Positions 19,954 through 28,866 of a DNA stretch of 64,000 nucleotides are shown here, piece by piece; the first letter of the stretch is position 1, and the number at the start of each line of letters is the position of its first letter. A model generated the notes under the pieces. That model saw only the letters and a list, made by a program, of their open reading frames with translations, had not been told where the DNA came from and did no database searches. The translations under genes and the position numbers were made by a program. Origin of the DNA: Tepidibacillus decaturensis (lineage in GTDB: Bacteria > Bacillota > Bacilli > Tepidibacillales > Tepidibacillaceae); contig NZ_LSKU01000001.1 in assembly GCF_001561915.1 (NCBI RefSeq), forward strand, positions 285,804 to 349,803, read 5' to 3'.

Positions 19954-20034
19954 CATTGCACCCCTTTTGCGCCCACTCCATAAGATATTAAGGTAAGTTT
20001 TCAATGTAGAGCTTTTGGAGAGGGGAGAGCAATC

Positions 20035-20688
20035 GTGCATATGATTTCTCTAATCATTTTAAGTTTAGCTGTAAGTCTAGATAGTTTTGGTGTAGGTGTG
20101 ACTTATGGTATAAGAAAAGTACGTATTCCTATATATTCTATTTTGATTATTGCATTGCTTTCAGCTTCTATGATTCTTTTATCTATGCAATTAGGGGTAT
20201 GGATTAGCTATGTATTGTCACCATATATGGCTAAATGGATTGGTTCTATCATATTGATATGTATAGGAGTTTGGGCTATCTTCCAAGTGACTCGACATAG
20301 CCATGAGGATGTTGAGTGCCCTACTCCTGTATATGAATATCAAGAAAAAAAGATGATTTCGATCGAAATTAAAAAATTAGGCCTTGTCATTCAAATTTTA
20401 AAGATGCCAATGAAAGCAGATATCGACCGTTCAGGGGTTATTTCGACAATGGAGGCAGCTTTTTTAGGAATAGCTTTATCCTTAGATGCATTTGGTGCAG
20501 GATTAGGAGCAGCTTTAATTGGTTTCGAACCATTAAAGACAGCTACGATGATTGCAGGAATGAGTGGGCTTTTTATATTAGTAGGGATGAAGGTAGGATT
20601 ATTGTTTTCTGATGTAGAATGGTTAAAAAGATTTACAATTCTACCTGGACTTATTTTGATCATGATGGGGATTATTAAAATCTTTTAA
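20035..20688 (+). CDS. ytaF: YtaF family sporulation-associated membrane protein (MntP-like)
   Basis: 217 residues, two related halves each with the motif LSLD(S/A)FG(V/A)G (residues about 14-22 and 149-157), giving an internal duplication of three helices per half. This is the MntP-like manganese-efflux fold; the YtaF branch sits between mutM and coaE in Bacilli. GTG 20035 is 7 bp from GGGGAG; ATG 20041 is an alternative. Confidence 0.85.
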   Translation: MHMISLIILSLAVSLDSFGVGVTYGIRKVRIPIYSILIIALLSASMILLSMQLGVWISYVLSPYMAKWIGSIILICIGVWAIFQVTRHSHEDVECPTPVYEYQEKKMISIEIKKLGLVIQILKMPMKADIDRSGVISTMEAAFLGIALSLDAFGAGLGAALIGFEPLKTATMIAGMSGLFILVGMKVGLLFSDVEWLKRFTILPGLILIMMGIIKIF

Positions 20689-20700
20689 TGGAGTGATTTG

Positions 20701-21297
20701 ATGCTTATTGGGTTAACGGGAGGCATTGGTAGTGGGAAAAGTACAGTATCCAAATTATTTGCAAAGTACGGAATACCTGTAATTGATGTAGACCAGATTG
20801 CAAGGGAAATTGTAAAACCTGGTGAAGAAGCATGGCAAATGATTATTGATCATTTTGGCTCGGAAATCTTATTACCAGATCAAACGATTGACCGAAAAAA
20901 ATTAGGGAAGATTATTTTTAATGATTCTCAAAAACGGGAAATACTTAATGAGATCACACATCCCATTATCTTTGCTTCTCTCGTTAAACGAGCAAAAGAG
21001 TTACAAACGAAATACGATCACGTCATCGTGGACATTCCATTATTATTTGAATCAAAAAGAGAGCGACTGTTTGATTTGATTGTTGTTGTTTATGTTGACC
21101 CAAAAATTCAGTTAAGTCGGCTCATGGAACGAGACCGGATCACCAAAGAAGAAGCATTATCAAAAATAAGAGCGCAACTGGACTTGAATTTGAAAAAAGA
21201 AATGGCAGATATCGTTATTGACAATAGTTTGGGCATATCCAACACAGAATTGCAGGTTGTTGAATGTATAAAAAAATGGTATGGAAAGTTGGATTAA
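20701..21297 (+). CDS. coaE: Dephospho-CoA kinase
   Basis: Last step of coenzyme A synthesis. P-loop GLTGGIGSGKST at the N terminus, DVDQIAREIV, VIVDIPLLFES. 198 residues. GGAG is 7 bp before ATG 20701. Next to ytaF as in B. subtilis. Confidence 0.94.
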   Translation: MLIGLTGGIGSGKSTVSKLFAKYGIPVIDVDQIAREIVKPGEEAWQMIIDHFGSEILLPDQTIDRKKLGKIIFNDSQKREILNEITHPIIFASLVKRAKELQTKYDHVIVDIPLLFESKRERLFDLIVVVYVDPKIQLSRLMERDRITKEEALSKIRAQLDLNLKKEMADIVIDNSLGISNTELQVVECIKKWYGKLD

Positions 21298-21305
21298 AAA
21301 GAAGG

Positions 21306-21881
21306 ATGGCAAATAAACCATTTACCAAAAAAATCGGCTCTTATTTTTTTTCTTTTATTTTTAGTTTTTTTAAGTTTAAATTCAAAATGGCTTTGGCAAC
21401 TCATGTATCCAATCAAATATAATGATATCATCTACAAATATTCTCGCCAATTTGACATTGATCCCTACTTAATTTTGTCTATCATACAAGTTGAAACTCG
21501 ATTTGATGAAAAAAAATTTCTAAAAAAGGTGCAATTGGATTGATGCAAATCATGCCTGAAACAGCAAAATGGATTATTGAAAAAGGCAATTTCCCACCAC
21601 AATCACTTGATTATTTATCAAGGCCTGAGGTGAATATCGCATTGGGAAGTTGGTATTTAGCAAATATCCATCAACAATTTCAAGGCAACGAAATTTATAC
21701 GATGGCTGCATATAATGCTGGGCCTGGTAATGTAAAAAAGTGGATTGAAGATGGGATATGGGATGGGAATGCTGGAACCATTGATCAAATTCCATTCGGA
21801 GAAACAAGGCATTACATACAAAGGGTTCTCCATTTTTATGAACGCTATCAATGGATTTATTCGTCTGAATTTGATATATAG
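21306..21881 (+). CDS. Membrane-anchored lytic transglycosylase, SLT domain (frame disrupted)
   Basis: The 3' part (21540-21881) encodes GLMQIMPETAKW, AAYNAGPGNVKKW and ETRHYIQRV, the SLT goose-lysozyme fold. The 5' part in another frame encodes a hydrophobic anchor, then YSRQFDIDPYLILSIIQVETRFDEK with the catalytic Glu. The A8 run at 21509-21516 needs one more A to join them. The 5' end has no in-frame start; adding one base to the A7 (21327) and T8 (21344) runs would connect ATG 21306 to the anchor. Position after coaE matches the B. subtilis neighbourhood, where such a gene may act on peptidoglycan. Confidence 0.75.
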
Positions 21882-21896
21882 TATTTTATAAATAAA

Positions 21897-21961
21897 TTTG
21901 TATATTCCATCGTGCTCCGTTGTGAGGACTCCCAAAAGTCGCTGCTTATGGAATATACAAA
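21897..21961. repeat. Long perfect hairpin, 14-bp arms
   Basis: TTTGTATATTCCAT at 21897-21910 is perfectly complementary to 21948-21961, with a 37-base loop that itself can form GACT-n6-AGTC. Lies between the transglycosylase and its terminator. Not coding. May be an RNA element or a repetitive palindrome. Confidence 0.7.
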
Positions 21962-21975
21962 CTCCTTTTTATAAG

Positions 21976-22003
21976 AAGGCTCTTTATTGAGTCTTTTTTT
22001 TTT
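21976..22003 (+). terminator. Terminator upstream of gapB
   Basis: AAGGCTC, loop TTTATT, GAGTCTT, then a T-run to 22003. Confidence 0.8.
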
Positions 22004-22103
22004 GAAACAGAACAATTTTAGTGCTATTTTTTTAAATATGTTATACTTATTATAGTAAATAAGATAAATTAGTATGTTATAATGTGAAGGAGAGAGTAGA
22101 AAT

Positions 22104-23141
22104 ATGCCATTAAGATTAGCGATTAATGGATTTGGTCGTATTGGGCGTATGGTTTTTAGAAGGGCAATGGAAAATCCAGAGATTGAAATTGTTGCAATTA
22201 ATGCAAGTTACCCTCCTGAAACTTTGGCTCATCTGTTAAAATACGATACAGTACATGGGAAAATAAATGCAAATATAAAGGTGAATGGACAAACGATTCT
22301 TGTAAATGATAAAGAAACTATGATCGTATCTGAACGTAATCCTGAATTCTTACCATGGAAAAATCTAAATATAGATGTGGTTATCGAATCTACCGGAAAA
22401 TTTAGAGACAAGGAAAGTGCGAGTAAACATCTTTCTGCTGGGGCGAAGAAGGTGATTATCACTGCGCCGGCAAAAGGAGAAGACATTACGATTGTCATGG
22501 GAGTTAATCATGATCAATATGATCCTGAGCAACACCATATTGTTTCCAATGCTTCCTGTACTACTAATTGTTTAGCACCTATTGCAAAGGTTTTACATCA
22601 ACATTTTAAAATTGAATCAGGAATGATGACTACAGTTCATTCCTATACCAATGATCAGCGAGTCCTTGATAATATGCATAAAGATTTAAGAAGAGCTAGA
22701 GCAGCGGGGCAATCGATTATTCCAACTTCAACTGGAGCTGCAAAAGCAGTGTCTCTTGTTCTTCCCGAATTAAAAGGAAAGTTGAATGGAGTCGCTCTCA
22801 GAGTACCCACTCCTGATGTATCAATCGTAGATCTTGTTGTTCAAGTTGAAAAAAAAGTGACAGTTGAAATGGTGAATGAGGTTCTGAAGAAAGCAAGCTT
22901 GCAGGAATTAAACGGCATCCTTCAATACTGTGAAGAACCCCTAGTATCTTCTGATTTTATAGGAAACGATCATTCATCGATTGTAGATAGCTTATCGACA
23001 ATGGTCATTGGAGAAAATCAAATCAAAGTAATGGCTTGGTATGATAATGAATGGGCTTATTCATGTCGGGTAGTTGATTTGGCTAAATATCTTCATGATA
23101 AAGAAAAACAAAAACAAAAAAATAAAGTTTTAACCGCATAA
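22104..23141 (+). CDS. gapB: Glyceraldehyde-3-phosphate dehydrogenase, GapB type
   Basis: Rossmann GFGRIGRMVFR, catalytic Cys in SNASCTTNCLAP, His in TVHSYTNDQ, and the C-terminal WYDNEWAYSCRV. The segment INASYPPETLAHLLKYDTVHG resembles B. subtilis GapB, the NADP-preferring gluconeogenic enzyme, and gapB lies between coaE and speD there too. 345 residues, with a Lys/Gln-rich tail. Confidence 0.92.
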   Translation: MPLRLAINGFGRIGRMVFRRAMENPEIEIVAINASYPPETLAHLLKYDTVHGKINANIKVNGQTILVNDKETMIVSERNPEFLPWKNLNIDVVIESTGKFRDKESASKHLSAGAKKVIITAPAKGEDITIVMGVNHDQYDPEQHHIVSNASCTTNCLAPIAKVLHQHFKIESGMMTTVHSYTNDQRVLDNMHKDLRRARAAGQSIIPTSTGAAKAVSLVLPELKGKLNGVALRVPTPDVSIVDLVVQVEKKVTVEMVNEVLKKASLQELNGILQYCEEPLVSSDFIGNDHSSIVDSLSTMVIGENQIKVMAWYDNEWAYSCRVVDLAKYLHDKEKQKQKNKVLTA

Positions 23142-23164
23142 ATTTGAAATGCATAAGATACTAT

Positions 23165-23200
23165 AACAGCACTGAGTTTATCAGTGCTGTTAATTTTTTT
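23165..23200. terminator. Terminator between gapB and SASP gene
   Basis: AACAGCACTGA, 5-base loop, TCAGTGCTGTT (11 bp), then AATTTTTTT on the + strand. Confidence 0.9.
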
Positions 23201-23240
23201 CTGAAGCATATCTCCAAATACTTCAGAGCATCTTATTTAA

Positions 23241-23471
23241 TTATCTAGTTACAGTTTGTCCTGCAAGTTGTTGTTCAGCGATTTGAACTAAACGACGAGT
23301 AATGTTACCTCCGATTGCACCGTTATCACGGGAAGCGATGAATCCCATGTAACCGTCTTGAGGAATTTGAACTCCTAATTCATTAGCAATCTCAAATTTT
23401 AATTGGTCTAAAGCTTGACCTGCTTGAGGAACTACTAATTGATTGCTACTGCGCTCTTGCCCTGCTGCCAT
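23241..23471 (-). CDS. Alpha/beta-type small acid-soluble spore protein
   Basis: 76 residues. Conserved blocks KFEIANELG (germination protease site region) and [23 protein letters not shown] are diagnostic of SASPs that coat DNA in dormant spores. Strong AAGGAGGTGA ribosome site. Shows the host is an endospore former; expression would be forespore-specific, probably sigma-G dependent. Confidence 0.95.
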   Translation of the reverse strand: MAAGQERSSNQLVVPQAGQALDQLKFEIANELGVQIPQDGYMGFIASRDNGAIGGNITRRLVQIAEQQLAGQTVTR

Positions 23472-23640
23472 TGTTGTTCACCTCCTTATCGGTTGGTAAT
23501 CGTATTGTATGTAGAATCAAATGTTTCAATACAGGTAAGTGATTCCAGTGTCAGCAGATGAAAATAAAAATAAAAATTCTCTTGCAAAAAGGGGATAAAA
23601 CCAGTATACTGAAATTCGTGAAATTCAATTTACTTTTTAA

Positions 23641-23760
23641 ATAACTAAGGAACCAGTATCTACTCAAAGGGTTAGGACCTCATCGGACTAACTTTCCCCC
23701 GTGGTAGATGACGTAGGTCCCGCATGCTTGAGAGGGCATGGAATTATTGTAAAAAGGGGG
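23641..23760 (+). promoter_or_regulatory. Structured speD leader, pseudoknot candidate
   Basis: Perfect pairings: ATCTAC (23658) with GTAGAT (23704); GTTAG (23671) with CTAAC (23688); GGACCT (23675) with AGGTCC (23715). The last helix crosses the first, making a pseudoknot-like fold. A further hairpin CATGC...GCATG at about 23722-23740 lies just before the speD ribosome site, where it could control translation. I do not recognise the element as a named riboswitch. Confidence 0.55.
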
Positions 23761-23768
23761 ATGACGTT

Positions 23769-24158
23769 ATGGATACTATGGGACGTCATGTAATTGCAGA
23801 ATTATGGGGTTGTAATGTTGAAAAATTAAATGATTTAAAATTTATTGAAAAAACGATGGTTGATGCAGCACTTGAAGCTGGCGCAGAAATTCGTGAAGTT
23901 GCCTTTCATAAGTTTGCACCGATGGGGGTTAGTGGAGTTGTCATTATTTCAGAATCCCATCTAACGATTCACAGTTTTCCTGAGCATTCTTATGCAAGTA
24001 TTGATGTATATACTTGTGGTGATCGAATTGACCCAAATGTTGCTGCAAATTACATTACGAAGCAACTTGAAGCAACAACTCGTGAATCTGTACAAGTTCC
24101 ACGTGGTGTTGGACCAGTCGTGATTGAACCAACAAAAATTGAAACGTATAGCAAATAA
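23769..24158 (+). CDS. speD: S-adenosylmethionine decarboxylase proenzyme
   Basis: 130 residues, prokaryotic class 1B enzyme. Self-cleavage occurs in the motif [12 protein letters not shown] at the Glu-Ser bond, making the pyruvoyl cofactor; the Cys in DVYTCGD is also conserved. Supplies decarboxylated SAM for spermidine. AAGGGGG is 8 bp before ATG 23769; an upstream ATG (23724) lies within the leader structure. Adjacent to gapB as in B. subtilis. Confidence 0.94.
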   Translation: MDTMGRHVIAELWGCNVEKLNDLKFIEKTMVDAALEAGAEIREVAFHKFAPMGVSGVVIISESHLTIHSFPEHSYASIDVYTCGDRIDPNVAANYITKQLEATTRESVQVPRGVGPVVIEPTKIETYSK

Positions 24159-24167
24159 GCTATCCAA

Positions 24168-24194
24168 AAAGAAGGATCTGATCCTTCTTTTTTT
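24168..24194 (+). terminator. Terminator after speD
   Basis: AAAGAAGGAT, CTG loop, ATCCTTCTTT and more T: a 10-bp stem. Confidence 0.9.
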
Positions 24195-24261
24195 ACTGTT
24201 GACATAATAGCATTAACTTAGTAATATATAAAAGTCGAACAAAAATTATAATATGCGAATA

Positions 24262-24450
24262 TGAACTGGTAAGTATAGAGGTGCGGTTACTTAAGAGTAA
24301 GATTATCTTCAATAGGGCTTTGGGTAATCTGAAAGGAAGAACCGCCGAAGTGTATAACTTTAGCCCAAAGAGTTATATGCTGGTTCTGCGTAAAATATAT
24401 GTAGAACTGTCACAAAATGTATTTTGTGGAGAGCTATCTGCCAACAAGTG
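24262..24450 (+). promoter_or_regulatory. Lysine riboswitch (L box)
   Basis: Conserved blocks appear in order: ATAGAGGTGCGG, AAGAGTAA, CTGAAAGG, CCGCCGAAG, GCTGG, AACTGTCA, and TTTTGTGGAGAGCTATCT. These are the core of the lysine aptamer, whose terminal stem pairs GGTAAGTATAG with CTATCTGCC. A terminator follows about 40 bases later and the next gene is an NhaC-family transporter, so lysine should repress its transcription. Confidence 0.92.
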
Positions 24451-24485
24451 TTTTTTTATGAATTACTTATTTATTTGGGCATAAT

Positions 24486-24519
24486 AAACCTTGAGGCATA
24501 TATAGCTTCAAGGTTTTTT
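24486..24519 (+). terminator. Riboswitch-controlled terminator
   Basis: AAACCTTGAGGC, 7-base loop, GCTTCAAGGTTT then T-run. Expression platform of the lysine aptamer; it ends 58 bp before the transporter start. Confidence 0.9.
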
Positions 24520-24577
24520 GTTTATCATATGCTTTTGTTCGAACATATTTAAAATAGATAAAGGAGATGCAAAGAGA

Positions 24578-26284
24578 GTGAGAAACAAAATATCTGTGTT
24601 TTTATTTACTTTATTCATCATATTATCTCAACATTTGCCTGCTTTTGCAGAAGAAATCGATCAAGCCGCAGAACATGCAAAACAGTTTGGTTTTTGGACA
24701 TTAATCCCGCCATTGATTGCAATCATATTAGCTTTTATTACAAAAAATGTTGTGTTGTCGCTATTTATCGGCGTCTTTTCAGGAGCATTTTTGTTACAAC
24801 TTACATCGTATAATGTTTTAGGTGCCTTATTTCAGGGATTGCTTCAGGTTGTACAATATATTTTGACATCTTTAGCAGACCCTTGGAATGCTGGAATTAT
24901 CCTTCAAGTTTTAGCAATTGGTGGGCTAATCGCCTTAGTTACAAAGATGGGTGGGGCAAGAGCGGTAGCTGAATCGTTAGCAAAAAAAGCAAAATCCCCA
25001 AGAAGTTCACAAGTGATTACTTGGCTTTTAGGCATACTGGTCTTTTTTGATGACTATGCGAATTCACTCATTGTTGGACCGATTATGCGTCCTGTTACAG
25101 ATAAATTACGAGTGTCAAGAGAAAAGCTTTCATTTATTATTGATGCCACTGCAGCGCCAATAGCGGGTATTGCATTAGTTTCTACTTGGATTGGCTATGA
25201 AGTAGGGTTAATTAAAGATGCATATTCTTCAATTGGGCAAGATGTCAATGCTTATGGTGTCTTTATGGATACAATCCCTTTTCGATTTTATAATATTTTA
25301 TTATTAGTCTTTGTTGTAGCTACGGCATTATTTATGAGAGAATTTGGCTCGATGTATCAGGCAGAACGTCGAGCAAGAACAACAGGAAAAGTATTAGCGG
25401 ATACAGCAAAACCAATGGCAACTGATGATAAAGATGTTCAGCCAAAAGAGGGTATCCAATTAAATATATGGAATGCAATTATTCCCATCGGGCTTTTAAT
25501 GATTCTATCCTTTGGTGGCTTTTACTACAATGGGTACATGGCGATCATGGGTGGAGAGGATGAGGCTGTAAAACAACTGATTCAATCTAGTCCATTATCC
25601 TTTGCAGCCATTCGTGAGACTTTTGGATCATCTGATGCAAGTGTAGTATTATTCCAGGCTGCTCTTTTTGCAAGTATTGTGGCCATGATCATGGGTATTA
25701 GAAAGAAGATCTTTACCGTTTCGGAAGCGATTGAAACATGGATTAACGGAATGAAGTCTCTTTTGATCACTGGGGTTATTTTACTATTAGCGTGGTCCTT
25801 AAGTAGTACAATGAAAGAATTAGGTACAGCAAAATATCTTGTTGGTCTATTATCTGATACCCTACCAGCATTTGCTTTACCAGCGATTATCTTTATTTTT
25901 GGAGCAATTATTTCATTTGCAACTGGTACATCTTATGGTACGATGGGTATCTTAATGCCGTTAACTATTCCATTGGCAGCTGCATTATCTTCAGACCCTA
26001 ATTTTATTATCATGAGCGCAGGAGCAGTATTAACAGGTGCAATTTTTGGCGACCATGTTTCTCCTATCTCAGATACAACGATCCTATCTTCGATGGGAGC
26101 AGGTAGTGACCATTTAGACCATGTAAGAACCCAATTAGATTATGCGATTCCAATAGCTATTTTAACTATTTTCTTAGGTTATTTACCTGTCGGATTAGGA
26201 CTATCAGTTTGGTTTACACTTCCAATCGGTATCCTTGGTGTAATCTTGTTAGTTCGCTTTGCAGGAAAACCAGTTGAAAATTAA
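24578..26284 (+). CDS. NhaC-family transporter, probable lysine importer
   Basis: About 568 residues: a signal-like N terminus (LFTLFIILSQHLPAFA), then roughly 11-12 membrane segments and the conserved FFDDYANSLIVGPIMRPVTD and FGDHVSPISDTTILSSMGAG motifs of the Na+/H+ antiporter NhaC superfamily. Start is GTG 24578 with AAGGAGATG upstream. The lysine riboswitch in front supports amino-acid (lysine) transport, as predicted for other riboswitch-linked NhaC-type proteins; substrate is inference. Confidence 0.88.
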   Translation: MRNKISVFLFTLFIILSQHLPAFAEEIDQAAEHAKQFGFWTLIPPLIAIILAFITKNVVLSLFIGVFSGAFLLQLTSYNVLGALFQGLLQVVQYILTSLADPWNAGIILQVLAIGGLIALVTKMGGARAVAESLAKKAKSPRSSQVITWLLGILVFFDDYANSLIVGPIMRPVTDKLRVSREKLSFIIDATAAPIAGIALVSTWIGYEVGLIKDAYSSIGQDVNAYGVFMDTIPFRFYNILLLVFVVATALFMREFGSMYQAERRARTTGKVLADTAKPMATDDKDVQPKEGIQLNIWNAIIPIGLLMILSFGGFYYNGYMAIMGGEDEAVKQLIQSSPLSFAAIRETFGSSDASVVLFQAALFASIVAMIMGIRKKIFTVSEAIETWINGMKSLLITGVILLLAWSLSSTMKELGTAKYLVGLLSDTLPAFALPAIIFIFGAIISFATGTSYGTMGILMPLTIPLAAALSSDPNFIIMSAGAVLTGAIFGDHVSPISDTTILSSMGAGSDHLDHVRTQLDYAIPIAILTIFLGYLPVGLGLSVWFTLPIGILGVILLVRFAGKPVEN

Positions 26285-26302
26285 TATAGCCGACAAATTT
26301 CC

Positions 26303-26338
26303 TTACTCCCACTTTTAAAAGTGGGAGTAATCATTTTT
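26303..26338 (+). terminator. Terminator after transporter
   Basis: TTACTCCCACTTTTAAAAGTGGGAGTAA is a self-complementary hairpin followed by TCATTTTT. Confidence 0.85.
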
Positions 26339-26457
26339 ACGGTGAAATATAGGAAGGATTTCCCCTTGACCTTTTAAAGAAATTAAGGGAAACTTATAAT
26401 AACTTGTACAACCTTAAGCGCACATAGATGTGGGAGAAAAAATTGGGGTGAGAAATA

Positions 26458-26913
26458 TTGAGATGTCCTTACTGCAATTATAATGGGACAAGAGTATTAG
26501 ACTCTCGACCGATCAATGATGGAAAATCCATACGAAGAAGAAGAGAATGCGATTCATGTAATAGAAGGTTTAATACCTATGAAGAAGTAGAAGAAACACC
26601 CATTTTAGTCATTAAAAAAGATGGAAGTCGTGAAGAATTTAGTAGAGAAAAAGTGCTAAGAGGGCTTATTCGAGCATGTGAAAAAAGACCAGTGCCATTA
26701 GAAACGTTAGAAAATATGGTGGCAAATATTGAAAGAGAATTAAGAAATGATTTGAAATCAGAAGTTGACAGCAGAGTCATTGGTGAAATGGTGATGGAAA
26801 AACTATATCAGATTGATGAAATTTCCTATGTTCGTTTTGCCTCAGTCTATCGCCAGTTTAAAGATATTAATGTATTTATTCAAGAGATTTCTGAGTTACT
26901 GCGAAAAGGATGA
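26458..26913 (+). CDS. nrdR: Transcriptional repressor NrdR
   Basis: Zinc ribbon MRCPYC...CDSCNRRF and an ATP-cone domain ([23 protein letters not shown]). Represses ribonucleotide reductase genes according to dATP/ATP status. 151 residues. The start is TTG with a GGGGTGAG site. Precedes dnaB-dnaI as in B. subtilis. Confidence 0.94.
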   Translation: MRCPYCNYNGTRVLDSRPINDGKSIRRRRECDSCNRRFNTYEEVEETPILVIKKDGSREEFSREKVLRGLIRACEKRPVPLETLENMVANIERELRNDLKSEVDSRVIGEMVMEKLYQIDEISYVRFASVYRQFKDINVFIQEISELLRKG

Positions 26914-26918
26914 AGAGA

Positions 26919-26943
26919 ATCCCCTCCAATTCGGAGGGGATTT
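26919..26943. terminator. Bidirectional terminator nrdR/HesB
   Basis: ATCCCCTCC, 5-base loop, GGAGGGGAT, between two convergent genes. Confidence 0.75.
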
Positions 26944-26956
26944 AAATAATGTGATA

Positions 26957-27250
26957 TTATGAGCAAGTTGAACCAAAAGTAGATCTAACAGTAAAGCCAC
27001 TTCCCCAGCGGGAATCACGAAAATCTACTTCAACATCGCCTATATTTTCAAGCTCTTTAGCATTGACGACCACTTTAAAGTTCTCATATTCGAAAACTTT
27101 ATCTTCTTCATTTGGCTCATCCAGAGCCAATCCCAAGGATGGACCGCCTCAGCCAAAACCAGCAATATATACACGGATTGCTGCGCTACTTTGTTTCTCT
27201 TTCAGTAACTCTTCAAGCTTATCCTTTGCACTTGGTGTTACGGAAACCAT
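26957..27250 (-). CDS. HesB-like selenoprotein (in-frame UGA as selenocysteine)
   Basis: ATG at 27250 with GGGGAGG 7 bp upstream. The translation begins MVSVTPSAKDKLEELLKEKQ, reaches IAGFG, then TGA at 27151-27149 (codon 34), and continues in frame GGPSLGLALDEP... to a TAA at 26957, ending TFGSTCS. This aligns with the IscA/HesB fold, where the position is normally Cys. The known HesB-like selenoprotein family has Sec in this place. A SECIS-like hairpin follows. 97 residues counting Sec. It could instead be a pseudogene, but the reading frame on both sides is intact. Probable role in iron-sulfur or redox chemistry, unproven. Confidence 0.82.
27112..27130 (-). promoter_or_regulatory. Bacterial SECIS-like hairpin
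   Basis: On the minus strand TTGGCTC, loop TGGAT, GAGCCAA: a perfect 7-bp stem whose loop begins about 25 nt after the UGA. Bacterial SECIS elements lie about 16-37 nt after UGA with a G in the first two loop positions; the second loop base here is G. Confidence 0.7.
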
Positions 27251-27410
27251 ATCATTACCTCCCCTTCTCAATGTTTAAGCATCTAGTTGTGAGTTAAATA
27301 CCCATAAAGGTATTATATATGGATTGGTTTGGAGAAACAAGTGTTGTTTTTGTTAAGTTAGAGTGATGGTATAATAAAGATAAGCTTTTTATAAAAGGGG
27401 TTGATTTAGA

Positions 27411-28847
27411 ATGTCTTACATCTTCAATGAAATTACACCACAGGATTCTTATATTATAAGATTACCTAATTCAATCGAAACTACCCAATTTTCTTACATG
27501 ATTGAGTTATATCAACCCATTATTGGCACAGAGGCTCTAAGTTTATATTTAACCTTCATTTATCACCTTCCTTTAGGACAGGCAGGTGTTTCAATACCAA
27601 ATCTGCATAGAGGTTTAATGACACAACTTCAGCTTTCCTTTCCAACGATTATTAAAGCGAGAAAAGTTTTGGAGGCTGTTGGTCTTTTAGAGACTATAAA
27701 GTATAAACACGTTGAAAAAAATGAACATATCTTTGAATATACCCTATTTCCACCACTACATCCTATCCAATTTTTTCAGAGTGACGTTTTAAGCCTATTG
27801 TTGTTAAATCGATTAGGGAAGTCAGCTTTTCAAACCTTAAAATCTAAGTTGACACCAAACTTAAATTGGAACCATGGGTACTACATATTTGCTGAGAAAA
27901 TAACCAAGTCATTTGATGAAGTTTTTGATACTGTTTTAGCCTCTGAATTCAAGATAAAACCAGGTTCTGAAATAGAGCAATTGATTCAACCGCTCGAATA
28001 TCAGGAAGAGAAAAAACAATCACCTAAACTAGATATTAAGAAAAAATATCTTGATATTGATTTTATAAAAGGAATGGGTAGTTCCATCTATCCCTTAGAA
28101 AAAATCATCGATTCAGATTTAGAAAAACTTTTACATGAATTAGCTTTCCTTTATCAATTATCTGAAACTGACATGATCAATCTATTAAAGGATCATACCA
28201 TTTATGATTCAACTGGAAAAATTGATAAGCAGTCACTCAGAAAAAGGGTAAAAGAGCGAGTTCAATTTGCTGAAAAGGAAGTTGTCATTGTTCAAAAAGA
28301 ACAGCTGGTTGATGAAAAAAAACAGAAATCAGCCCACAATCTTAGTAAAGCAGAGCAACATCAATGGGAATTAGAACATTTAACTCCTATAGAACTAATG
28401 AAACAATATCAAGGTGGTGGAAAGATAGCAGAAGCAGATTTAAACTTAATTGAAGGACTGTTAATTGATTATCAATTGCCATCAGGAGTAGTAAATGTAT
28501 TAATAGAATATATTATGTTGACTAATGAATATAAACTTCCTAAGAATTTAACGGAAAAGATCGCGGGGCATTGGAAACGTCTAAAAATCAAAACCGTAAA
28601 TGAAGCGCAAAATGTGGCCAAGAAGGAGCATCAATTGTATAAAGAATGGAAAGAGGTAAAAAAAGGTTCAAAGAATGCAGCCAAGAAAGCTTTTACTTCC
28701 ACAAAGTCGGGAAAGAAAGAGAAGATACCAGATTATATTTTACAGCAAGAAGAAAAGTATCATCAGAAAGAGAATACAACTGACTCTATAGATAAAGAAA
28801 GTCAGGATGAAATCAATCAATTGTTAAGGAAATTAGGAGAAATTTAA
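27411..28847 (+). CDS. dnaB: Replication initiation and membrane attachment protein DnaB
   Basis: 478 residues, Firmicute DnaB with two DnaD-like domains; N-terminal EITPQDSYIIRLP and TPIELMKQYQGGGKIAEADLNLIEGLL in the C-terminal DDBH2 region. Loads the replicative helicase together with DnaD and DnaI. Immediately upstream of dnaI (19 bp). Confidence 0.92.
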   Translation: MSYIFNEITPQDSYIIRLPNSIETTQFSYMIELYQPIIGTEALSLYLTFIYHLPLGQAGVSIPNLHRGLMTQLQLSFPTIIKARKVLEAVGLLETIKYKHVEKNEHIFEYTLFPPLHPIQFFQSDVLSLLLLNRLGKSAFQTLKSKLTPNLNWNHGYYIFAEKITKSFDEVFDTVLASEFKIKPGSEIEQLIQPLEYQEEKKQSPKLDIKKKYLDIDFIKGMGSSIYPLEKIIDSDLEKLLHELAFLYQLSETDMINLLKDHTIYDSTGKIDKQSLRKRVKERVQFAEKEVVIVQKEQLVDEKKQKSAHNLSKAEQHQWELEHLTPIELMKQYQGGGKIAEADLNLIEGLLIDYQLPSGVVNVLIEYIMLTNEYKLPKNLTEKIAGHWKRLKIKTVNEAQNVAKKEHQLYKEWKEVKKGSKNAAKKAFTSTKSGKKEKIPDYILQQEEKYHQKENTTDSIDKESQDEINQLLRKLGEI

Positions 28848-28866
28848 TGAGGGGAGAGATGATAAT

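Noticed and set aside
24281..24484. 67-codon reading frame on the + strand between speD and the transporter
   Set aside because: It lies entirely within the lysine riboswitch and has no ribosome site or family resemblance.
26957..27250. Reading the HesB-like gene as a pseudogene because of the UGA
   Set aside because: Both sides are in frame and conserved, the UGA is at the Cys/Sec position and a SECIS-like hairpin is present; the selenoprotein reading explains more.
27063..27297. Two + strand reading frames of about 60-70 codons
   Set aside because: They are antisense to the HesB-like selenoprotein; the minus strand shows clear family sequence and a ribosome site.
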